From Acidobacteriaceae bacterium (lineage in GTDB: Bacteria > Acidobacteriota > Terriglobia > Terriglobales > SbA1), in contig PLEA01000306.1 of NCBI GenBank assembly GCA_003136335.1, positions 1-21,720 of the forward strand: a stretch of 21,720 nucleotides of DNA, in the 5' to 3' direction. Position 1 is the first letter of the stretch. Every line of letters starts with the position of its first letter. The notes beneath the pieces are model-generated. The model made no database searches. It worked only from the letters and a program-made list of their open reading frames with translations, and was not told where the DNA came from. Both the position numbers and the translations under genes were made by a program. Positions 15,587 through 21,720 of this stretch are shown here, in pieces.

Positions 15587-15919
15587 TCAACCAGAGGCGT
15601 GAACTCGGCGGGCTTTTTTCCCTCGTGCTCCTGGCCGATTCCCCGATGCATTTCTTTCTTCGGAACTGGTCATGGCGTGTCGCAACAGCCAGTTGGCCCT
15701 GGTCTGGTATCCCTTGCCATATCCCTTTAGCCATTCAAGAACGTCGGCATCCAAGCGCATCGTTACGGCCTGCTTTGGCGGGCGATAGAACTTGCCCACC
15801 TCGGCCCGGCTCCAATCCAGAACAAGGGCAATGTCCGAAAAATCAATATCTTCGTCTTTGTCTTTCATGGCCGCGATGGCGGCGATATTTTTTTTTTGCT
15901 CTTTGGTGAGCTTCCTCAT
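15587..15919 (-). CDS. brnA: BrnA-type antitoxin (ribbon-helix-helix)
   Basis: Antitoxin of 110 residues that binds and neutralises BrnT and, in known systems, represses the brnTA promoter. It has its own start: the ATG at 15919 follows AAAGGAG with 6 bases spacing, so it can be made independently of the upstream frame. MRKLTKEQKK leads to a charged segment with DIDFSDIALVLDWSRAEVGKFYRP. The DNA-binding ribbon-helix-helix is VTMRLDADVLEWLKGYGKGY followed by QTRANWLLRHAM. A run of ten A (minus strand) at 15888-15897 lies at codons 8-11. The C-terminal Arg/Lys/Gly-rich tail beyond about residue 88 is longer than in typical BrnA (~85-95 residues). Confidence 0.85.
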   Translation of the reverse strand: MRKLTKEQKKNIAAIAAMKDKDEDIDFSDIALVLDWSRAEVGKFYRPPKQAVTMRLDADVLEWLKGYGKGYQTRANWLLRHAMTSSEERNASGNRPGARGKKARRVHASG

Positions 15920-16186
15920 AAGCTCTCCTTTCGTGCGACTCCGCGGTCCGGGCAGAGATGTCCGGGTCACGTCCTCACCTTCCACTGCCATCCATGTATG
16001 AACGACCACAAGGATCGCTCCTGGATCAATCGCTCCTAGAGTGATGCAGCGTTCTTCCTCCTCTGATGATTCATCACGTTGCGTTACGGCGTAGGGATCA
16101 TCGAAGGCCAAGGCAGCGGTCTCGAAGCGAATTCCATGCTTGCGTAGATTCTGGTGGTTCTTTTGGTCGTTCCATTCGCAATGCAT
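15587..16186 (-). CDS. brnT: BrnT-type RNase toxin, apparently frameshifted and reading in frame into BrnA
   Basis: The N-terminal ~85 residues are a BrnT toxin, a RelE-like fold ribonuclease of type II toxin-antitoxin systems. They show CEWNDQKNHQNLRKHGIRFE, then FDDPYAVTQRDES, and the ILVVVHTWM strand. BrnT normally ends near RIISARxAxxxERRxYEE. Here the frame changes after EDVTR, and the expected SARTAESHERRAYEEAH tail is encoded in the other frame from about 15957 downward. A one-base deletion near 15960-15962 would explain this. As a result the ORF lacks a stop and continues into BrnA as a 199-residue fusion. Restoring the frame gives a BrnT ending at 15843 that overlaps brnA, the usual arrangement apart from a longer tail. 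The toxin is probably inactive as read, unless this is a sequencing error. Confidence 0.72.
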   Translation of the reverse strand: MHCEWNDQKNHQNLRKHGIRFETAALAFDDPYAVTQRDESSEEEERCITLGAIDPGAILVVVHTWMAVEGEDVTRTSLPGPRSRTKGELMRKLTKEQKKNIAAIAAMKDKDEDIDFSDIALVLDWSRAEVGKFYRPPKQAVTMRLDADVLEWLKGYGKGYQTRANWLLRHAMTSSEERNASGNRPGARGKKARRVHASG

Positions 16187-16230
16187 GGGCGTTTCCGGCG
16201 CCGCACTATTTCCAGCATGGTGATTCTGCC

Positions 16231-16255
16231 TGACGTCAATCCATCTGTACGTACA
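16231..16255. promoter_or_regulatory. candidate operator for the brnTA promoter
   Basis: Two palindromes, TGACGTCA (16231-16238) and TGTACGTACA (16246-16255), share a central ACGT and are 16 bases centre to centre. They lie 45-70 bases upstream of the brnT start. On the minus strand TTGACG, a good -35 match, overlaps the first palindrome. The -10 is not clear. BrnA ribbon-helix-helix proteins bind inverted repeats, so a self-repression site is plausible. Confidence 0.35.
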
Positions 16256-16290
16256 TCAGTGCTTTTTTCGGGGTGGCTCCGAAGAAGGTT

Positions 16291-17628
16291 TTACCGAGGC
16301 GATTGTTCGGTAGTCAACTTGTGCAGTTCGTCCGGCGACGCGCTCAGCAGATTGCGGAGCACGGCAACTTCGGCGATGATTCCGGCGTGCAGCGCGGGGT
16401 CAACATCGGGGGCGAACAGAGGGGAATGATTCGAAGGAAGCATGGTTCCCGCGGCCTTGGCTTGCGCGAACTTTTCAGGGTCGGCTCCGCCGAGGCTGAA
16501 ATAGAAACCGGGAACACCCTGCTCGATGAAGTAGGAGAAGTCTTCGGAGGGCGTGATCGGCTCGCCGGTCACAACTTTGTCTTTTCCCAGCGCAGCTTCC
16601 AGAGGCGCTCTGAGGCGCTCCGCCAGCGCTGGATTGTTGTAGACCAAGTCCGTACCTTCGTAGCGTTCCACCAGCGGTTCCTTCTGGGCCCCGGCTGCGG
16701 CGGCTTCGGCCCGGGCGATGCGGTTGATGGCGGCAAGAATCTGCTTTCGCACCTCCGGCTTGAAGGTCCGCACCGTCAGCCCCATTTCCGCATGGTCCGG
16801 GATAATGTTGTTCTTCGTTCCGGCTTGGACGTAGCCGATCGTTACCACGGCCATTTCGCCGGGTTTGACTTCGCGGGAGACGATGGTCTGCAGCGCGAGA
16901 ATTGTACGCGCCGCGATCACGATGGGATCGATCGCTGTGTGCGGAGCAGAGCCATGTCCGCCTTTGCCATAAATCGTGATGCGTATGGAATCGGAATTGG
17001 TGTTGTAGACGCCGGGAGTGATCGATGCCATCCCTGCGGGCAGTTCGTTGCCGACATGCAAAGCCACGGCCACGTCCGGCTTGGGGAAGCGCAGGAACAG
17101 GCCGTCGCGGATCATTCCATCGGCGCCACCGATGGTTTCTTCGGCGGGCTGGCCAATGAGGATGAGCGTTCCGTGCCAGGTATTCTTGCTGTGCGCCATG
17201 ATCTCGGCGGTGCCGAGAATCGCAGCCATGTGCAGGTCGTGTCCGCAGGCATGCATCACCGGAACGTCGCGTCCGGCGTCGTCCTTTGCGCGAACCTTGC
17301 TGGCATAGGGAAGACCGGTTTTTTCTTCCACGGGAAGCGCATCCAGTTCCGTGCGCAGCATGATAGTGGGGCCGGGTCCGTTCTTGAGGATGGCGACTAC
17401 TCCGGTACCGCCTACGTGCTCGGTTAGGTCATACCCTGCGCTGCGCAGGCGCGCTGCAAGCTTCGCCGCGGTTTGGGTTTCATGCGCCGAAAGTTCGGGG
17501 TTCTGGTGCAGATCAAGGTAGAGCGCGTGCGCGTCGGGATAGACGCTTTCAACTTCTTTCGACGAGGGAGCCTGCGCGCAGGCTAGGGCGGTGAGCAGTC
17601 CCAACAGCGGGAGTTTGTGCCAGGTCAT
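16291..17628 (-). CDS. exported M20D-family amidohydrolase / aminoacyl peptidase
   Basis: Di-zinc or di-manganese hydrolase of N-acyl amino acids or small peptides, 445 residues. An N-terminal signal (hydrophobic 7-16) ends at either an LAC lipobox-like site or AQA at residue 20, so the protein is probably periplasmic or lipid-anchored. Visible M20 residues: MHACGHDLHMA (Cys128, His130), GQPAEETIGGADGM (Glu163/Glu164), ALHVGN (His191) and SNHSPLFAPD (His401). The lid-domain motif GKGGHGSAPH (221-230) and a PSEDFSYF segment are also present. The Cys-Gly-His-Asp ligand pattern is the M20D (AbgB, hippurate hydrolase, IAA-amino acid hydrolase) type. An ATG at 17628 starts it, with only weak GGGG upstream. 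The substrate cannot be told from sequence. Divergent from the HPF-sigma gene. Confidence 0.9.
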   Translation of the reverse strand: MTWHKLPLLGLLTALACAQAPSSKEVESVYPDAHALYLDLHQNPELSAHETQTAAKLAARLRSAGYDLTEHVGGTGVVAILKNGPGPTIMLRTELDALPVEEKTGLPYASKVRAKDDAGRDVPVMHACGHDLHMAAILGTAEIMAHSKNTWHGTLILIGQPAEETIGGADGMIRDGLFLRFPKPDVAVALHVGNELPAGMASITPGVYNTNSDSIRITIYGKGGHGSAPHTAIDPIVIAARTILALQTIVSREVKPGEMAVVTIGYVQAGTKNNIIPDHAEMGLTVRTFKPEVRKQILAAINRIARAEAAAAGAQKEPLVERYEGTDLVYNNPALAERLRAPLEAALGKDKVVTGEPITPSEDFSYFIEQGVPGFYFSLGGADPEKFAQAKAAGTMLPSNHSPLFAPDVDPALHAGIIAEVAVLRNLLSASPDELHKLTTEQSPR

Positions 17629-17767
17629 GGTCCCCGGATCATACCTGCCCGTTCTGAAGTCTGCAAACCATCCGCGACAAAATTATTTTGCTGCAACGAT
17701 TTCCAGAATGAGACCATCTTAATTCGTCAGCAGGTTTATTCTCGATTATCCTTCTTTCCACCGGGTG

Positions 17768-17773
17768 TACAAT
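17768..17773 (+). promoter_or_regulatory. possible -10 element for the HPF-sigma/eRF1-like operon
   Basis: TACAAT, one mismatch from the sigma-70 -10 consensus, 52 bases upstream of the ATG at 17825. No convincing -35 hexamer is seen at normal spacing. Confidence 0.3.
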
Positions 17774-17824
17774 CGGCTTAAGAAAGCACTTGGTTGCGCA
17801 CTTCGTCAGCAAAGCCGAGCCGCT

Positions 17825-18877
17825 ATGAACGTTCACATCAGTTACCGTCTTCACAAAATTCCTGCCGTAGAAAAAGACATTCAACATCAGATCGAAAAAC
17901 TGCAAAAACGTTTGCAGGTTTTCCGTCCCGAACTCATTCACTTGAAGGGCGTGGTGGAGGAGATCTCGCCGCGCGAGGGGACCAGTGTTTCGCTGAACTT
18001 GCGATTGCCGTCGGGTCAAATGGCGGTGCAGGCCTCGGCTCCTACGGCTGCGGCTGCGGTGAAGAGTGCGTTTGAGGATCTGCTGCAGCAGGTCAACAAG
18101 CATAAAGAAATCCTGCGCGCGTCGCATAAGTGGCAGCGCGGAAGGCGGGGAGACAGCGCCCGGCCTGGTGCCGCGGTGCGGGAGGTTCCATTCGAAGAGA
18201 CGTTGGCGGCCGTTTTTGCGCCGACGATTTCCGGGGACGACATTCGTTCTTATGTGAACGTCAATCTGGGGCGGCTCGAGCGGTTTGTGGAGCGCGAAAT
18301 CTACTTCCGCGAGGCGCAAGATTCGATTGCTGCGGACAGCATTTCGAAGGAAGAAGTAATCGATGAAACCATTGCGGCCGCCCTGGGTGACGGCCAGGAG
18401 AAGCCGGAACGCCTGGCGCTTGAACCCTGGCTGTATCGGCTGGCCCTGCAAGCTTTGAACGACCTCTCGCGCACCGACGAGAGCCATAGAAACGCCAGAC
18501 CTTTGGAAGATTCCGCGCGTCGGCCCAATGTGAAGGCCAGCGACGAACCACAGCTGCAATTTCATCAGCCCGATGAATCCATGACGGGGGCGACGGTGAT
18601 TCCCGATGCGCGCGTCGCCACGCCGGAGCAGATCCTGGCCTCAGACGAACTATTGCGGCTGATTGCGTCGGCGCTGCGCGATCTGGGGTCGGGGCCGCGC
18701 GAAGCCTTTATTCTGCACGCGATCGAAGGCTTTAGCGTGGATGAGATTGTGGCGATTACCGGCCTTCCAGCTGAGAGGGTACTCGCCTTCGTTTCTGCCG
18801 CACGCGACCACTTACGCAAAGCGCCAGGACTGGCCAAGCAGTTTTCAGGCCGGTTCGCTCCGCCCGGAGCGGCTTAG
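17825..18877 (+). CDS. ribosome hibernation factor (HPF/RaiA) domain fused to a sigma-70-like module
   Basis: The 350-residue protein has two parts. Residues 1-100 are an HPF/RaiA (S30EA) domain: MNVHISYRLHKI, a helix DIQHQIEKLQKRL, four strands and the second helix AAVKSAFEDLLQQVNKHKEIL; such domains sit in the decoding centre of idle ribosomes. After a basic linker (101-120), residues 123-220 resemble ECF sigma region 2 (SKEEVIDETIAAAL and PWLYRLALQALNDL). Residues 266-335 are a region-4 helix-turn-helix: ILASDELLRLIASALRDL, PREAFILHAIEGFSVDEI, AITGLPAERVLAFVSAARD. The linker between is disordered. Normal HPF is ~100-190 residues with no DNA-binding part. The ATG at 17825 is chosen because the HPF homology starts exactly there; a longer start at 17765 adds 20 unlike residues. 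The next gene starts 28 bases after the stop, implying an operon. Confidence 0.78.
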   Translation: MNVHISYRLHKIPAVEKDIQHQIEKLQKRLQVFRPELIHLKGVVEEISPREGTSVSLNLRLPSGQMAVQASAPTAAAAVKSAFEDLLQQVNKHKEILRASHKWQRGRRGDSARPGAAVREVPFEETLAAVFAPTISGDDIRSYVNVNLGRLERFVEREIYFREAQDSIAADSISKEEVIDETIAAALGDGQEKPERLALEPWLYRLALQALNDLSRTDESHRNARPLEDSARRPNVKASDEPQLQFHQPDESMTGATVIPDARVATPEQILASDELLRLIASALRDLGSGPREAFILHAIEGFSVDEIVAITGLPAERVLAFVSAARDHLRKAPGLAKQFSGRFAPPGAA

Positions 18878-18905
18878 TCCAATCTCAATTTCTGGGAGAT
18901 CATTC

Positions 18906-20138
18906 ATGAGTATTACCCGCGAACAACTCCGAGAGTTAGCTGAATTTCAGGATCAACAATCGTGCGCTCTCAGTTTTTATTTCCAGCCATCCACACCGCG
19001 CAACAAGGCGCACAAGGAGGACATAATTCTCATCAAGGACCTGGCGCGCGAAGCATTGCGCAGCCTGGAAAGCCAAGGCAGGAAGGAGTGCGCCCGCGCT
19101 GATATGGATCGTATCTTGCGCCTGTCGGGCGAATTGCTTCGCAACGGAACGCACGGCAAGGCCGTGTTCGCCTGCGCCGCGCAAAACATCTGGCGCGAGT
19201 ATGACTTGCCTGCCAGCCTTCCGGGTTCGCAGCTTTTTGTGGACCGCCATTTCCATCTCAAGCCGCTGGCACACCTGCTGGGAGCTCTCCCGCTGCTGGG
19301 CGTGGTTCTGATCGACCGTCATCGGACTCGCATCTTCGATCTTCGGCTCGGCGAGCTGACTGAGCGCGAAGACTTGTTCCATCCAGTGCCTCGCAGAGGC
19401 CGCAGCGACGGGTTTGCCGGCTATGACGGAGGCCACGCACAGCGCCGGGTGGAAGACGAGACTCGCCAACACTTCAAGAATGTGGCTGAGTCGCTAAAGG
19501 CGCTGCTGGAAAAAGGTGTGTTCGAGAAATGGATTCTCGCCTGCCAGGACGTTCACCTCTCGCTGCTGGAGCCGCAACTACACTCCTATGTGAGTCAGGC
19601 ACTCATTGGCCGCTTTCATGCGGATGTGGGCCACACTACTCGCGATGAGATCCGCAGCCACGCGCAACAGATTGTGGAACGGTGGCAAAGCGATCGCCGT
19701 CACGAATTAGTGGACCAGGTGCTGGCACAGGCGCGCGGCAACGGACGCGGCGTTACGGGACTACGCCGAGTGTTGCGATCTCTGGAACTGGGAGAAGTGC
19801 AGACTCTTTTGCTGGGCGAAGGCCTTCAGGGGCATGCCGTGGAATGTTTCGGATGCGGGCACATTGACGCCCACCTCGTCAGCTCATGCCCGGCTTGTGG
19901 CAAGGCAACGCAGGAAATCGTCGATGTCGCCGAAGCCATTGTGCCGTGGATAATTCGCCGTGACATTGAAACGATCTACGTTAAGGATGATCCGGAATTC
20001 GACGAGGTGGGCAATATTGCCGCCCTGCTGCGGTTCCGGTCGGAAAATGTGCAGCCGATCTCGACGGCTGTGGCGGACGAACTAGGAAGGGCGGGTGCCG
20101 CGTATCCGGGCCGATTACGGAGGTTTGCGAGCCGGTGA
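18906..20138 (+). CDS. bacterial eRF1-like protein (baeRF family), GGH in place of GGQ
   Basis: A 410-residue relative of archaeal/eukaryotic release factor 1. The start ATG at 18906 follows GGGAG by 7 bases. Residues 1-125 match the position of the eRF1 N-domain. The middle domain starts at LGVVLIDRHRTRIFDL, followed by YDGGHAQRRVEDETRQHF (173-190), which aligns with the GGQ loop and helix GGQSxxRFxR; here GGH replaces GGQ. The final domain has a zinc-ribbon pair (Cys314, 317, 328, 331) and ends with GNIAALLRF, matching the eRF1 GGIxAxLRY motif. Bacterial eRF1 homologues are thought to act in ribosome rescue or inactivation, a role supported here by the upstream HPF-sigma gene. With Gln missing, peptide release may be lost or altered. 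The gene ends before an intrinsic terminator. Confidence 0.8.
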   Translation: MSITREQLRELAEFQDQQSCALSFYFQPSTPRNKAHKEDIILIKDLAREALRSLESQGRKECARADMDRILRLSGELLRNGTHGKAVFACAAQNIWREYDLPASLPGSQLFVDRHFHLKPLAHLLGALPLLGVVLIDRHRTRIFDLRLGELTEREDLFHPVPRRGRSDGFAGYDGGHAQRRVEDETRQHFKNVAESLKALLEKGVFEKWILACQDVHLSLLEPQLHSYVSQALIGRFHADVGHTTRDEIRSHAQQIVERWQSDRRHELVDQVLAQARGNGRGVTGLRRVLRSLELGEVQTLLLGEGLQGHAVECFGCGHIDAHLVSSCPACGKATQEIVDVAEAIVPWIIRRDIETIYVKDDPEFDEVGNIAALLRFRSENVQPISTAVADELGRAGAAYPGRLRRFASR

Positions 20139-20186
20139 AGATGCTGGATGATGTGAGCTAGTATCAGCGCTGTATTTGTATGGTCG

Positions 20187-20220
20187 AAGGGCGTGGAGTT
20201 ATCCAGGCCCTTATTTTTTT
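20187..20220 (+). terminator. intrinsic terminator after the HPF-sigma/eRF1-like operon
   Basis: AAGGGC (20187-20192) pairs with GCCCTT (20207-20212), and inside it TGGA (20094+100, i.e. 20194-20197) pairs with TCCA (20202-20205) around a GTTA loop; a single G/G mismatch separates the two stems. The hairpin is followed by ATTTTTTT (20213-20220). It lies 49 bases after the eRF1-like stop codon. Confidence 0.85.
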
Positions 20221-20344
20221 GCCTGCTATGGATTGAATCAACCAGAATGTAAATCCCTGGCGCGACATGGTATGCTTCCCGCTTCGCCTGGAAGGTTCAC
20301 CGGGCCGTCAGTGGAACCGTTGCAAGTAGCGATCGGGAGGATTC

Positions 20345-21604
20345 GTGACCGTCTCGCGCCGTGATTTCGTGAAGACGTCAGTGCTCGGAGCGGTCGCCGC
20401 CGGAGTAGGGCAGCGGGCTGCAGGTACCCAAGCGCTCGCGGAAAAAAGCCAGCAGGGGCGTGCGTCGCAATCGGATTCCGCAAAGCGCCCGATCATCATT
20501 TGTGCGAACAACGGCTACGCTTATGTGGAGGCGGCGTACGTCTTTCTCAAAGGTGGTGGCGATACGCTCGAGGCTGGCATTCGCGTGGTGAAGGGGCCGG
20601 AGGATGATCCCAATGACGATTCGGTCGGCTTGGGCGGCTTGCCCAACGAGGAAGGCGTGGTCGAACTGGACTCGTGTTGCATGCACGGACCCACGCGGCG
20701 CGCCGGATCGGTGGGCGCGGTGCGAAATATCAAGAATGTGTCGATGGCAGGGAAGGCGGTAATGGAGCACACCGGACACGTCATGCTGGTGGGCGAAGGC
20801 GCGGAACGATTTGCGGTGGCGATGGGGTTGCCGCGCGAGAACTTGTTGACCGACCGCTCGCGCAAGATCTGGCTGCTGTGGAAGCAATTTAATTCCGACC
20901 GCGACTGGTGGGGGCCGGGAATTGCCGATCCGCACTGGCATCCGCCGGCACCGGAGTCTAAACCGCAGGCCGAACTTTGGCAGGGACGCATTCGGCAATT
21001 GCAGCAGCGCGCTGCCGATCTCGGCATTGAGCCCGAGTTTCAGTGGGCGGCGGTGCGGCGAGTCTTATTTCCGCCCACTGGTACCATTCACTGCTCGGTT
21101 TTGAACGAGAAAGGCGAGATGTCGGGCATCACCACCACCAGCGGGTTGGCTTTCAAACTGCCCGGGCGTTGCGGCGATTCGCCCATCATCGGAGCGGGCT
21201 GTTACACCGACCAGGACGTGGGGTCGGCTGGGGCTACCGGCGCCGGGGAAGAAAATATCAAGGTCGCGGGTGCTCACACAATCGTCGAGAATATGCGTCA
21301 TGGCATGTCTCCGCAGGAAGCGGGCATGGATGCGCTCAAACGCATTGTGCGCAATTACAACGGCGACATGAACAAGCTGCGTTTCGTTGATATGACCTAT
21401 TACGTGTTGCGTAAAGATGGCGCGTACGCGAGCGTGTGCCTTTGGCAAGGGTATTCTTCGGGTCACCAGCATAAGTTCACGGTGCATGACGGGACGCTGC
21501 GGTCGGAAGTTGCGACTCCTCTGCTCCGGGGATACTCGCAGGAATGGCCGCCGTTTCCACCCATCCCGGAGGAATTGAAGAAGGATTCGTATTACCTGAA
21601 ATAG
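20345..21604 (+). CDS. Tat-exported Ntn-hydrolase, glycosylasparaginase / isoaspartyl peptidase family
   Basis: N-terminal-nucleophile amidohydrolase of 419 residues cleaving asparagine-linked or isoaspartyl bonds. The GTG at 20345 follows GGGAGG by 4 bases. SRRDFVK (4-10) plus a hydrophobic stretch is a twin-arginine export signal, so it folds in the cytoplasm and acts outside. The alpha subunit carries VGLGGLPNEEGVVELDSC (94-111) and GSVGAVRNIKN with MEHTGHVMLVGEGA. The nucleophile is probably Thr247 in PPTGTIHCSVLNEKGEMSG, with TTTSGLAFKLPGRCGDSP then IIGAGCYTDQDVGSAGATG after it; the family autocleaves before this Thr. The residue before Thr is Gly, as in isoaspartyl peptidases, not the Asp of classical glycosylasparaginase. 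A Trp/Pro-rich linker (171-245) precedes the cleavage site. It follows the terminator and so is transcribed separately. Confidence 0.9.
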   Translation: MTVSRRDFVKTSVLGAVAAGVGQRAAGTQALAEKSQQGRASQSDSAKRPIIICANNGYAYVEAAYVFLKGGGDTLEAGIRVVKGPEDDPNDDSVGLGGLPNEEGVVELDSCCMHGPTRRAGSVGAVRNIKNVSMAGKAVMEHTGHVMLVGEGAERFAVAMGLPRENLLTDRSRKIWLLWKQFNSDRDWWGPGIADPHWHPPAPESKPQAELWQGRIRQLQQRAADLGIEPEFQWAAVRRVLFPPTGTIHCSVLNEKGEMSGITTTSGLAFKLPGRCGDSPIIGAGCYTDQDVGSAGATGAGEENIKVAGAHTIVENMRHGMSPQEAGMDALKRIVRNYNGDMNKLRFVDMTYYVLRKDGAYASVCLWQGYSSGHQHKFTVHDGTLRSEVATPLLRGYSQEWPPFPPIPEELKKDSYYLK

Positions 21605-21610
21605 CACCAC

Positions 21611-21705
21611 GTAGCGCCGCCGTCCCGGGAGCGGCGGGCCTGCCCTGAGCGAAGCCGCGGGGGCGGGTGTGTTTGCCCGCGCCGCCGAGGGCAAGATGCC
21701 CTCGG
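21611..21705. repeat. palindromic repeats at the window end
   Basis: 21611-21624 is GTAGCGCCGCCGTC, an exact inverted copy of 12322-12335. Then come GCGGG...CCCGC (21663-21680, loop TGTGTTTG) and CCGAGGGC-AAGAT-GCCCTCGG (21685-21705), and the window stops inside what looks like the next unit (GCCGGCAAGAT). The array probably continues beyond the edge. Confidence 0.6.
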
Positions 21706-21720
21706 GACAGCCGGCAAGAT

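Noticed and set aside
16273..17427. 384-codon open frame on the plus strand
   Set aside because: It lies wholly antisense to the M20 amidohydrolase, whose metal ligands and signal peptide are clear; the plus-strand protein has no recognisable motif and is a GC-driven shadow.
17765..17824. upstream start extending the HPF-sigma protein
   Set aside because: The added 20 residues are unrelated to HPF, and the HPF strand MNVHISYRL begins at the 17825 ATG; the region also holds a possible -10 element.

Overview
The window looks like a chromosomal segment of an acidobacterium (Terriglobia/Koribacter-like). Supporting signs are moderately high GC, an IPT/TIG lipoprotein, futalosine-route menaquinone genes, a diderm outer-membrane assembly operon, and intergenic regions filled with short GC-rich palindromes of a kind I associate with acidobacterial genomes. 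The taxonomic call is inference from gene content; there is no rRNA gene here.

Layout. 1-920 (minus): 5' part of an MFS transporter that resembles the eukaryotic MFSD1 family. 1303-1707 (plus): small IPT/TIG lipoprotein. 1740-1915: palindromic repeats. 2004-3068 (minus): ThiF/MoeB-type E1-like adenylyltransferase. 3228-11325 (plus): a translationally coupled three-gene envelope operon, made of an Omp85/BamA-like barrel with about seven POTRA domains, a SurA-like periplasmic chaperone without a PPIase domain, and a TamB-like AsmA-superfamily protein. A Pcm-type methyltransferase gene (11333-12019) follows closely. 12020-12361 holds a mosaic of palindromic repeats. 12362-13225 (plus): UbiA-family prenyltransferase, probably MqnP. 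A CACAGAG-type inverted repeat separates it from a secreted Pro/Gln-rich protein (13373-14221, minus). 14436-15575 (plus): aminofutalosine synthase MqnE. 15587-16186 (minus): BrnT/BrnA toxin-antitoxin pair in which brnT appears frameshifted and runs in frame into brnA. 16291-17628 (minus): exported M20 amidohydrolase. 17825-20138 (plus): the most unusual locus, a fusion of a ribosome hibernation factor (HPF/RaiA) domain to a sigma-70-like module, followed 28 bases later by a bacterial eRF1-like protein with GGH in place of GGQ, and closed by a clear intrinsic terminator. 20345-21604 (plus): Tat-exported Ntn-hydrolase of the glycosylasparaginase/isoaspartyl peptidase family. The window ends in more palindromic repeats.

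How the genes work together. The Omp85-SurA-TamB operon forms a coherent outer-membrane biogenesis unit. MqnP and MqnE belong to the same menaquinone pathway but are separated here by an unrelated secreted protein on the other strand. The HPF-sigma / eRF1-like pair suggests a module that links ribosome inactivation or rescue to a transcription-factor-like fold. This is my best candidate for an under-described system.
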